Of a stretch of DNA of 31,240 bases, positions 14,947-21,714 are shown in pieces; positions within the stretch are counted from its first letter, which is position 1; each line of letters opens with the position of its first letter. Both the position numbers and the translations under genes were made by a program. The notes beneath the pieces are model-generated. The model was not told where the DNA came from and searched no databases. It saw only the letters and a program-made list of their open reading frames with translations. Source of the stretch: an uncultured Clostridia bacterium (GTDB lineage Bacteria > Bacillota > Clostridia > Christensenellales > Aristaeellaceae); NCBI GenBank assembly GCA_937934775.1, contig CALGYL010000105.1, forward strand, positions 1-31,240, given 5' to 3'.

Positions 14947-16319
14947 CTCGCCCACACTCCCGTATAGGATTCATATTCCTTCAGGTAATCGTTCAGCAGC
15001 GCCTCGGCCAGCGCGTAGGAGTTGACCAGCGGATGGGCCGCCAGCGCATCCCGGGCCATGGCCCAATCCTTTCGCACGATGGCGCGGGCAGCCGTCCGCT
15101 CGTAATACTTGACGGTTCGAATCAGCGTCTTTGCGCTCTCCGGCAGGCGGTAGTCCGCCTGCTTGGGCGCTGGGCCGTCCTTCCCCAGATGGCACATGAC
15201 CTCGATTACGTCGCCGTCCTCCAGCCAGGGGAGCGTGCCGTTATTGGGCACGCAGGCCGACATCTCGTCCAGCTCGCCTGTGATCCGGGCGCGAATGATC
15301 CGAAGCGCCACGCCCGCATAACCGCCCTCCTCCGGCGCGTACAGATCAAACCTGGGCGTCGCGGCGTCGTCCCGCTGGATGGCGGATTCCGAGGCCATGT
15401 AGTCCGCCTCCCGGCGGTGGGTGATCTCGCCGTAGAGGCGCAGCATCTTCTCAAAGTCCCGCCCGACGTCCATCCTAAGAAGCTCCTCCACCATCTGATG
15501 GTTGAGTTCCGCGATGCGCTCGCCCCGTGTCTTTTCGGCAAAGAACATGTGCCCTTCCGCCTGATCGCGGTAATAATAGTAGTAAAGGTATTCATTGAGC
15601 AGGCATCCGAGGTGCCGCGCCAGCTCCGGATGGAAGTAGCGCATGTCGGTGGAGGCGTACAGCGCCGGGTTTTCCAACAGCTCCGGCAGCACCTCCCGCC
15701 CGTCCAGTGTGAGCGACGTGAAGAAGGACAGGTGGTTTAGGCCGATCAGCTCCGCCCGGAATTCCTCCGGCCTCCGGCCGCACAGGTGCGCCACCTGCCT
15801 CAGAAGGCCCGTGGGCGCATCGCAGATGCCGTAAACGAAGTCGTAGCCCAGATCGCGCAGCGCCTGAGTCACAAGGCCGGCAGGGTTCGTGAAGTTGAAC
15901 ATCATGAATCCCGGCGCGGCCAATTCCCTGGCCAGTTCGCAGTAGTGGATCAGCGCCGGAATGGACCGGAGCGCCATCGCAAAGCCGCCCGCCCCCGTGG
16001 TCTCCTGACCGATGACGCCGCGCTTCAGCGCCACGCGCTCGTCGGTCACGCGGGACTGCTCCGCCCCGGCGCGGATGGTGGTGATCAGGTAGTCCGCGCC
16101 CACGACCGCCTCCCGCTCGTCGCCGGTCACCTGAAATTGAACGGACGGCGTCAGCCTTCGGGCTACCTCCGTCAGAAGCGGGCCAAACGCCTTCCGCCGG
16201 ACCGGGTCGTCGTCCATAAATACCAGTTGGCTCAGGCCCAGCGGCTCCGCCTGGGCCGCGAGGCTCTTGAGCAGCATCGGCGAACGGGAGCCCGCGCCGC
16301 CGATAACGCACAGTTTCAT
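14943..16319 (-). CDS. Glycoside hydrolase family 4, 6-phospho-beta-glucosidase-like
   Basis: This 458-aa enzyme belongs to GH4, which uses NAD+ and Mn2+ and cleaves glycosides by an oxidation-elimination route. The nucleotide-binding start is MKLCVIGGAGSRSP. The metal and substrate residues are visible as Cys166 (YGICDAPTG) and His196 (GLNHLSF). RAGAEQSR and GQETTGAGGFAMALRSIP place it nearest the 6-phospho-beta-glucosidase/chitobiase (LicH, ChbF) branch. That branch needs a phosphorylated substrate, yet no PTS gene is nearby; the adjacent PfkB kinase or a non-phosphorylated substrate could explain this. ATG 16319 is preferred over an upstream in-frame start (16379), which lies in the operator-like region. 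It heads the minus-strand operon. Confidence 0.88.
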   Translation of the reverse strand: MKLCVIGGAGSRSPMLLKSLAAQAEPLGLSQLVFMDDDPVRRKAFGPLLTEVARRLTPSVQFQVTGDEREAVVGADYLITTIRAGAEQSRVTDERVALKRGVIGQETTGAGGFAMALRSIPALIHYCELARELAAPGFMMFNFTNPAGLVTQALRDLGYDFVYGICDAPTGLLRQVAHLCGRRPEEFRAELIGLNHLSFFTSLTLDGREVLPELLENPALYASTDMRYFHPELARHLGCLLNEYLYYYYYRDQAEGHMFFAEKTRGERIAELNHQMVEELLRMDVGRDFEKMLRLYGEITHRREADYMASESAIQRDDAATPRFDLYAPEEGGYAGVALRIIRARITGELDEMSACVPNNGTLPWLEDGDVIEVMCHLGKDGPAPKQADYRLPESAKTLIRTVKYYERTAARAIVRKDWAMARDALAAHPLVNSYALAEALLNDYLKEYESYTGVWAR

Positions 16320-16352
16320 ACCGGTTTCCTGCCTTTCCGGGCCCATGTAAAA

Positions 16353-16376
16353 ATGATCATATTGATCAATTTGATC
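16353..16376 (-). promoter_or_regulatory. Three regularly spaced GATC sites, candidate operator
   Basis: GATC occurs at 16355, 16364 and 16373, exactly nine bases apart, within ATGATCAT, ATTGATCAAT and TTGATCCAAT. The first two are palindromes. They lie in the GH4 leader about 25-50 bases past the predicted transcript start. A fourth TGATCA is at 16540-16545, just before the divergent promoter. Confidence 0.45.
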
Positions 16377-16407
16377 CAATCGTGGCCCACGCTTTGCTTT
16401 CCACTAT

Positions 16408-16436
16408 GTTATACCATAAGCACAGCAAAAACACAA
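16408..16436 (-). promoter_or_regulatory. SigA-type promoter of the GH4 operon
   Basis: On the minus strand, -35 TTGTGT (16436-16431), a 17-base spacer and -10 TATAAC (16413-16408). It is about 90 bases upstream of the GH4 start. Confidence 0.7.
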
Positions 16437-16550
16437 GCATTAACGGGGGAATTCCGCCTGTTTTGTAATCTCTCCCAATTCTTCTCTGGAAAAACCGCGA
16501 ACAGTCCGAGTGGATTTATGAATATATTTTGATTTTATCTGATCAGTCTA

Positions 16551-16580
16551 TTGACAAGCACACCCCCCGCCTCCTATAAT
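16551..16580 (+). promoter_or_regulatory. Consensus SigA promoter of the second sugar transporter operon
   Basis: TTGACA (16551-16556), 18-base spacer, TATAAT (16575-16580), with an AT-rich stretch upstream at 16513-16540. The 337-base divergent region 16320-16656 otherwise holds the GH4 promoter, GATC sites and a palindrome. Confidence 0.88.
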
Positions 16581-16591
16581 GAGCCTGTCGG

Positions 16592-16613
16592 GGCTTGCGG
16601 CGCGCCGCAGGCC
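16592..16613 (+). promoter_or_regulatory. 22-base near-perfect palindrome at the transcript start, candidate operator
   Basis: The two 11-base halves (GGCTTGCGGCG and CGCCGCAGGCC) are complementary except for one T-G position, with the core GCGGCGCGCCGC. It spans about +5 to +26 of the predicted transcript, a usual site for a LacI-type repressor. As RNA it could also fold into a hairpin. Confidence 0.5.
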
Positions 16614-16656
16614 AAGCGTTGTATGTGCATCCTGTAATTCATGAGGAGGTACGGAC

Positions 16657-17925
16657 ATGGAGCGGTTATTCAAACGTTCTGGGGCTCTGATGCTGGTGAT
16701 GGTTCTGGCGTTGTCGCTCGTCTCCTTTGCCCCGGCCATGGCGGCGGAGAAGACGAAGATCACCTACGCACTGTGGGACGAGGCGCAGAAACCCGTCTTT
16801 GATCAGATCGTAGCCAAATTCGAAGAGCAAAACCCCGACATCGACGTGGAACTGCAACTGACGCCCTGGTCCGATTACTGGACCAAGCTGGACGCCGCCA
16901 TGGGCGCGGGCAGCGCGGCGGACGTGTTCTGGATGAACACATTCCTCCCCAAGTATGTGAAGGCGGGCGTGTTGGAACCGCTGGACAGCTACATCAAAGC
17001 CTCCGGCATTGACATGAACGGCTACGTGGGCGTTGTGCGCGACGCCTACAAGATGGATGGCGTGCAGTATGCAATGCCCAAGGGCATGGACACCGTCCAG
17101 GTGTTCTACAATAAAGCCATCTTCACCAAGTACGGCGTGGACGCGCCCAAGGACGGCTGGACCTGGGCCGACCTGAAGACCATCGGCGCGTCGCTGAAGG
17201 ACAAGATCGCCGCGGCGGGCGGCAGCGAGTACCCGCTGGTGATGGAGCTTGACCCGCAGCCCTCCTACTTCAACTTCATCAAGCAGGACGGCGGCTTCGT
17301 GATCTCCGACGATCAGAAGACCGCGGGCTTCGACCAGGCCGGCACCGTCAAGTCCTACCAGGATGTGCTGGACCTGATGAAGGACGGCGTGATGCCCGAT
17401 ACCAAGGTGCTCTCCGATACCAAGGGCACGGACCTGTTCCTCTCCCAGAAGGCCGCGATGCTGTTCATGGGCTCCTGGAAGGCGCTTCTGATGGACGAAG
17501 CCTCCTTCGCCTCTGACATCGGGGTGGTGCCGATGCCCAAGATGGACTCAAGCAACACCTCCGTGATCGCGGGCCTCGGCTATGCGATGAACGCGAACTG
17601 CCAGAACAAGGATGCCGCCTGGAAGCTGATCCAGTTCCTGTCCGGCGAGGAAGCCAACAAGATGCAGGCCGAGGGCAAGATCGACATGCCCGCCCTGATC
17701 AGCGCGCAGCAGTACTACATGCCCAACTTCAAGCACATCGACGCCAGCGTGTTCTATAAAGTTGCGGAAACCGGCTACTTCTTCCCCACCTCCACCTCCG
17801 TCGCCGAGTGGCTGCCCATCGTCATGGACGTGTCCAGCCAGATCCTGTCCGGCGCGGTGACCCCGGAGGATGGCTGCAAGTCGATCCAATCCCAGATTCA
17901 GCCGATCCTGGACGCCCAGGGCTGA
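16657..17925 (+). CDS. ABC transporter sugar-binding protein (family 1)
   Basis: This 422-aa extracytoplasmic binding protein belongs to a CUT1 importer. A signal peptide of about 29 residues (RSGALMLVMVLALSLVSFAP then AMA) precedes KITYALWDEAQKPVFDQIVA, FEEQNPDIDVELQLTPWSDY and GSAADVFWMN, all typical of the MalE-like family. The cleavage site is of the signal peptidase I kind; there is no lipobox cysteine. ATG 16657 has a strong GAGGAGGT site six bases upstream. It heads an operon with two permeases and a PIG-L deacetylase and is divergent from the GH4 operon. The ligand is not known; an N-acetylated disaccharide is a reasonable guess from the neighbours. Confidence 0.92.
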   Translation: MERLFKRSGALMLVMVLALSLVSFAPAMAAEKTKITYALWDEAQKPVFDQIVAKFEEQNPDIDVELQLTPWSDYWTKLDAAMGAGSAADVFWMNTFLPKYVKAGVLEPLDSYIKASGIDMNGYVGVVRDAYKMDGVQYAMPKGMDTVQVFYNKAIFTKYGVDAPKDGWTWADLKTIGASLKDKIAAAGGSEYPLVMELDPQPSYFNFIKQDGGFVISDDQKTAGFDQAGTVKSYQDVLDLMKDGVMPDTKVLSDTKGTDLFLSQKAAMLFMGSWKALLMDEASFASDIGVVPMPKMDSSNTSVIAGLGYAMNANCQNKDAAWKLIQFLSGEEANKMQAEGKIDMPALISAQQYYMPNFKHIDASVFYKVAETGYFFPTSTSVAEWLPIVMDVSSQILSGAVTPEDGCKSIQSQIQPILDAQG

Positions 17926-17978
17926 TCAATCCCCCGCCCCCGGGACCCTGCGGGGCGCGACCAATCCGCCCAAGCGAT

Positions 17979-18014
17979 CGCCCGCATGGTACGTGAACCC
18001 GCGCCATGCGGGCG
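17979..18014 (+). other. Intercistronic stem-loop after the second binding-protein gene
   Basis: Perfect 11-bp arms CGCCCGCATGG/CCATGCGGGCG enclose 14 bases. CTTTCT follows, not a full T tract. The position matches the stem-loop after the first binding-protein gene (8370-8404). Confidence 0.6.
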
Positions 18015-18088
18015 CTTTCTGCCAAACCGAAACCCTGCGCGCAAGCCGCCCGGCAGTTCCCGGGCAAGCCGCCAAAGGAGGAGAGGAC

Positions 18089-18991
18089 ATGCAATCGAAG
18101 CGCACCGGAAAACTGATGCGCGCCCAGATCCGGGCGGGTTACGCAATGATCGCGCCGCTGATGGCGGGTCTAGTCGTCTTCTATGTCTACGCCTTCGGTC
18201 AGAGCCTGTACGACAGCTTCACCAACAAATCCAGCTTCGGAAAGCCCGCTTTCGTGGGCCTGACCAACTATATTAACCTGTTCAAAGCGCCCTATTTCTA
18301 CCAGTCGCTCCTCAATACGCTTCTCTACGTGCTCCTGTGCGTTCCGCTGGTTGTGGCGTTATCGGTTTTGCTGGCGACGCTCCTCAATCAGCAGATTCGC
18401 GGCCGGAGCCTCTACCGTACGCTGGTGTTTTTACCGGCGGTCACCCTGCCCGCCGCCATCGCGCTGATGTGGAAATGGCTGCTCAACTATGAGTTCGGGC
18501 TGATCAACGACTTCATCAAGATGATGGGGCTGACGGGCGTCGCCTGGCTGTCCGATCCGGCGGTGGTGCTGCCCTCCGTCTCCGCCGTGTTCGTGTGGAG
18601 CAGCGTGGCCTACCAGGTGATCGTGCTGCTGGCGGGCCTGCAGGGCATCTCCCGCAGTTATTACGAAGCCGCCATCATCGACGGCGCCAACGGCCTGCAG
18701 CAGTTCAAAAACATCACGATCCCGCTTTTGACCCCGTCCATCTTCTTTGTGACGGTGACCACCATCATCAACGTTTTTCAGATTTTTGACATCATCTACC
18801 TGATGATCCCGCAGTACTCCAGCGGCACCGGGGCTTCCCGCTCGCTGGTCACCTATTTCTTCGAGGAAGCCTTCATCCGGTTCCACAAGGGGTACGGCGC
18901 GGCCATCTCGATGGTTTTATTCCTCCTGATTCTGATCATGACGCTCGTCCAGATGAAGCTGCAGAAAAGGTGGGTGCATTACGATGACTAG
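18089..18991 (+). CDS. ABC sugar transporter permease, MalF/UgpA type
   Basis: This 300-aa permease belongs to the second CUT1 importer. The first membrane segment is GYAMIAPLMAGLVVFYVYAF, followed by GQSLYDSFTNKSSF and FVGLTNYINLF, the usual start of UgpA-like subunits. The EAA loop YYEAAIIDGANGLQQFKNIT (EAA at residues 193-195) is intact. ATG 18089 is supported by AAAGGAGGAGAGG; a longer frame from 17870 would overlap the binding-protein gene and the stem-loop. It overlaps the next permease gene by eight bases. Confidence 0.92.
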   Translation: MQSKRTGKLMRAQIRAGYAMIAPLMAGLVVFYVYAFGQSLYDSFTNKSSFGKPAFVGLTNYINLFKAPYFYQSLLNTLLYVLLCVPLVVALSVLLATLLNQQIRGRSLYRTLVFLPAVTLPAAIALMWKWLLNYEFGLINDFIKMMGLTGVAWLSDPAVVLPSVSAVFVWSSVAYQVIVLLAGLQGISRSYYEAAIIDGANGLQQFKNITIPLLTPSIFFVTVTTIINVFQIFDIIYLMIPQYSSGTGASRSLVTYFFEEAFIRFHKGYGAAISMVLFLLILIMTLVQMKLQKRWVHYDD

Positions 18992-19826
18992 CGCCGCTTC
19001 TGCCGCAAAGCCGCTCCGCGGCCGCGCCTGGCCGCTGCATCTGCTGCTGATCGTGGCCAGTCTGGTCACCGTCGGACCGTTTCTGTGGATGATTCTGACC
19101 TCCTTCAAGACGTTTGAGGAGAGCATCCTGATCCCGCCGACGATCCTGCCCGCCAGCTGGAACCTGACGAGCTATCAGGTGGTCCTGGGCAAGTTCCCCT
19201 TCGGCAGTTTCTACATCAACACCTTTGCGATGGTGGGCATGGCGATCCTGGGCCAGCTGGTCATCTGCTCGATGGCCGCCTACGCCTTTGCGCGGCTCAC
19301 CTTCCCCGGGCGGGACCTCCTGTTCACGCTGTGCCTGTCCCTTCTGATGGTGCCGGGTCAGATCTTTCTGGTACCCCACTACGACATCATGGTGCGCCTC
19401 AGGCTGACCGACACGGTGACGGCGCTGTGGTTGCCCAAGATCTTCAGCGCCTTCGGAACCTTCATGCTCCGGCAGTTCTTCATGACGCAGCCCAAGGCGC
19501 TGGACGAGGCCGCGATGATCGACGGCTGCGGCTTTTTCGGGATCTACGCCAAAATCCTGCTGCCGCTGATCAAGCCCGCGCTGGTATCGCTGGCGATCCT
19601 GACGGCGCTTTCCGCGTTCAAAGACCTGATGTGGCCGCTCATCGTCAACAATTCACTAAACAAGATGACCCTGTCGGCAGGCCTTGCGATGCTGATCGGC
19701 GAGCACACCACCTACTACCCGCAGGTGATGGCCGGGAGCGTCCTGGCCGTCTGGCCGATGATCGTCCTGTTCCTGGTCTTCCAGAACCAATTTATCGAGG
19801 GAATCTCCGCGACAGGTATCAAATAG
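18984..19826 (+). CDS. ABC sugar transporter permease, MalG/UgpE type
   Basis: This 280-aa permease is the second membrane subunit of the importer. It begins with a basic N-terminus and the segment LHLLLIVASLVTVGPFLWMI, followed by LTSFKTFEESI as in MalG-type proteins. The EAA loop is LDEAAMIDGCGFFGIYAKIL (EAA at residues 175-177), and the C-terminus NQFIEGISATGIK is typical. The ATG overlaps the end of the preceding gene by eight bases, with AAAAGGTGG upstream, so translation is probably coupled. It is followed by a 106-base spacer containing an 8-bp repeat (CCGCTTCG/CGAAGCGG, 19838-19888) before the deacetylase gene. Confidence 0.92.
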   Translation: MTSAASAAKPLRGRAWPLHLLLIVASLVTVGPFLWMILTSFKTFEESILIPPTILPASWNLTSYQVVLGKFPFGSFYINTFAMVGMAILGQLVICSMAAYAFARLTFPGRDLLFTLCLSLLMVPGQIFLVPHYDIMVRLRLTDTVTALWLPKIFSAFGTFMLRQFFMTQPKALDEAAMIDGCGFFGIYAKILLPLIKPALVSLAILTALSAFKDLMWPLIVNNSLNKMTLSAGLAMLIGEHTTYYPQVMAGSVLAVWPMIVLFLVFQNQFIEGISATGIK

Positions 19827-19932
19827 ACGGGCGAAAACCGCTTCGCGTCTTTCGGGGCCGCGATCCCGATTCCCCTGGAACGAAGCGGCCGGGGCGCAAT
19901 TCCCACAGCCAATACGCATTGGAGGTATTTGC

Positions 19933-20592
19933 ATGGTGGATCTTCTCGCGGTATGCGCGCACCCGGACGACCTGGAGGTGTGCGCTTCCGGCATCTTTCT
20001 GAAGGCAAAAAAGGAAGGCAGGCGCACCGGACTGATCGTTCTGACCCGGGGCGAGGCGGGCGGACACGCGGAGATGGAAACCAGGCTTTCCGAAGCCCGG
20101 GAAGGCGCCAGGCTTCTGGGCCTTGACGAGTACCACCAACTGGACTTTCCGGACGCCGGGCTGCACGTTACGCAGCAGGCGGTGGAGCGCGTCGCGCCGC
20201 TGATGCGCCTCTGCTCGCCCCGAATCATCCTGACACTGCACCCGGACGACTACCACCCGGACCATGTGGCGGCGAGCCAGATCGCACGGGCGGCGGCATT
20301 CACCGGCGGGCTCAATAAATACGCTCCCGACGGGAGCGACTGGCATTACGGCGCGATCCTCTACTTCTCCGCCGACCGCCGCACCAACACACGGAGGCCT
20401 GACCTGATCGTGGACATCACCGATGAGGCAAAAGAAAAAAGCGCCATCTGCGCCGCCCACGCCTCGCAGAACGTGGAGGAATTCGCGATGGCGCTGTCCC
20501 GCCGGGACGGCGAGCTCATCGGCGTCCCCTTCGGCGAGGGGCTCTATCTGTACCAAGCGCTGCCGCTCCGCTCGCTGGCAGGTATCCTGTGA
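19933..20592 (+). CDS. PIG-L (LmbE) family deacetylase
   Basis: This 219-aa zinc enzyme belongs to the PIG-L/LmbE family, which removes acetyl groups from N-acetylglucosaminyl compounds; known members include BshB, MshB and archaeal diacetylchitobiose deacetylase. The first motif AHPDDLE provides the predicted zinc ligands His10 and Asp13. The second, HPDDYHPDH (103-111), provides His111. There is no signal peptide, so it acts in the cytoplasm. The length suits BshB-like enzymes. The start ATG follows GGAGGT. Its place at the end of a sugar importer operon suggests the substrate is an imported N-acetylated sugar rather than a bacillithiol precursor, but this is not proven. Confidence 0.9.
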   Translation: MVDLLAVCAHPDDLEVCASGIFLKAKKEGRRTGLIVLTRGEAGGHAEMETRLSEAREGARLLGLDEYHQLDFPDAGLHVTQQAVERVAPLMRLCSPRIILTLHPDDYHPDHVAASQIARAAAFTGGLNKYAPDGSDWHYGAILYFSADRRTNTRRPDLIVDITDEAKEKSAICAAHASQNVEEFAMALSRRDGELIGVPFGEGLYLYQALPLRSLAGIL

Positions 20593-20696
20593 CGCTCGGC
20601 CGTTCCTCGGCTTGCGAGGATTCCACAGATTTACGGGCGCACTGTACTGATGGTACTGTTTATGTTCTCAGTGTGGGCAACTGTTGGCAGAAACAT

Positions 20697-20723
20697 GTTT
20701 CCGGCGCACTGGCCGCCGGAAAC
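20697..20723. other. Perfect 10-bp stem-loop in the deacetylase-scpB spacer
   Basis: GTTTCCGGCG (20697-20706) pairs with CGCCGGAAAC (20714-20723) around seven bases. There is no T tract on either side. The rest of the spacer 20593-20793 holds the terminator at 20759-20783 and nothing else recognisable. Confidence 0.5.
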
Positions 20724-20758
20724 GAATGAAGCAGTATGAGACATTGCTGATGGTATGG

Positions 20759-20786
20759 GGCCCCGCGGTTTAGCCGCGGGGCCTTT
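20759..20786. terminator. GC-rich terminator between convergent deacetylase and scpB genes
   Basis: GGCCCCGCGG and CCGCGGGGCC form a perfect 10-bp stem with a TTTAG loop. On the plus strand TTTGC follows. It starts ten bases past the scpB stop on the other strand, so it may stop both transcripts, although the T tract is weak in either direction. Confidence 0.7.
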
Positions 20787-20793
20787 GCACAGT

Positions 20794-21354
20794 CTATTCG
20801 GCGTCCTCCACCGGCTTGTCGGGGTCCAGGTTCATCTGGATCTGCCCCAGCGACGCCATCGGCAACTCGGCCAGCGACGCGATGCCGAAATGCCTCAGGA
20901 ACTCGTCCGTCGTCTCATAGAGAATGGGTCTGCCCAACGCTTCCTTGCGTCCAGCTTCCCGGATCAGGTTCTTGCTCAGCAGCGCCTGCACCGAGTAGTC
21001 GCACTTGACGCCGCGCACCGACTCGATGTCGGTCTTTGTGACTGGCTGGCGGTAGGCAATGATGGACAGCGTCTCCAGCGCCGCCTGCGACAGCGACTGC
21101 TGCCGGACCGGCTGTAAAAACATGTCCACATAGGGCGCGTATTCCGGCTGGATGGACAATTGTACCATCCCGCCGAAGCGATTGACGCGGATGCCCCGCC
21201 GTTCCAGGTCACAGTGATCCCGCAGCCGGTCGATGGCTGCGTTCATCTCGGATTCGGTCAGGTTAAACGCGTGGGCCACGTCCAGGACGCTGACCGGATC
21301 GCCCGAAACGAACAGGATCGCCTCCAGAATGCCCGACAGCTTGGCCTCGTCCAT
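20794..21354 (-). CDS. scpB: Segregation and condensation protein B
   Basis: This 186-aa protein is the kleisin-associated ScpB subunit of the Smc-ScpAB condensin, which organises and separates chromosomes. It starts MDEAKLSGILEAILFVSGDP and has tandem winged-helix domains. The second contains QAALETLSIIAYRQPVTK, SVRGVKCDYSVQALL and GRPILYETTDEFLRHFG, all diagnostic. ATG 21354 is preferred (GGAGGT four bases upstream) over an in-frame start at 21375. A perfect promoter lies directly upstream. The usual partner gene scpA is not adjacent: upstream is a divergent transporter. Confidence 0.95.
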   Translation of the reverse strand: MDEAKLSGILEAILFVSGDPVSVLDVAHAFNLTESEMNAAIDRLRDHCDLERRGIRVNRFGGMVQLSIQPEYAPYVDMFLQPVRQQSLSQAALETLSIIAYRQPVTKTDIESVRGVKCDYSVQALLSKNLIREAGRKEALGRPILYETTDEFLRHFGIASLAELPMASLGQIQMNLDPDKPVEDAE

Positions 21355-21382
21355 AACGACCTCCGGAATACTCAATTGTACT

Positions 21383-21411
21383 ATTATACAGGTCTTTCAC
21401 GCCGCTGTCAA
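21383..21411 (-). promoter_or_regulatory. Perfect-consensus promoter of scpB
   Basis: On the minus strand, TTGACA (21411-21406), exactly 17 bases, TATAAT (21388-21383). The transcript would start about 20 bases before the ATG. Between this and the divergent promoter at 21652, bases 21412-21651 hold no gene or structure I can support. Confidence 0.9.
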
Positions 21412-21651
21412 ATTCCGGAGGCCGCCGCCGGCAATCGCCGCCGAATAAGACAGAATGCCGATGCGCTTGCCGTTCTGCCGGATGCGGACGGTCACAGTGG
21501 GACGGGGACGGATTTTGGCCGCCGCACCACCCGGAACCCCGCAAAGCCGCCGCCCGGCCGCGCCCAGTGCAAACGCACAACGTCTCATGCATCGAAAAAT
21601 TTGTTTGCCGTCCAAAACATTTTCTACCGCCGGTTTCCGACGAAAACGGCA

Positions 21652-21680
21652 TTGCGGCGGCCAATTTCTTGCTGTATAAT
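21652..21680 (+). promoter_or_regulatory. SigA-type promoter of the nucleoside-type transporter operon
   Basis: -35 TTGCGG (21652-21657), 17-base spacer, -10 TATAAT (21675-21680). The predicted transcript start near 21687 lies downstream of the ATG at 21682, which argues for the TTG at 21715 as translation start. Confidence 0.7.
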
Positions 21681-21714
21681 AATGATATTATTTTTTGGGG
21701 GGCAGGTGATTGGA

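Noticed and set aside
16548..16763. Minus-strand 71-codon frame across the second transporter promoter
   Set aside because: It covers the consensus promoter and the 5' end of the binding-protein gene and has no ribosome site.
21397..21615. Minus-strand 72-codon frame upstream of scpB
   Set aside because: It has a TTG start with no ribosome site, overlaps the scpB -35 region, and resembles no known protein. A decayed gene cannot be excluded.
21682..21714. ATG 21682 as start of the ABC ATPase
   Set aside because: It lies before the predicted transcript start of the TATAAT promoter at 21675-21680 and has no ribosome site.
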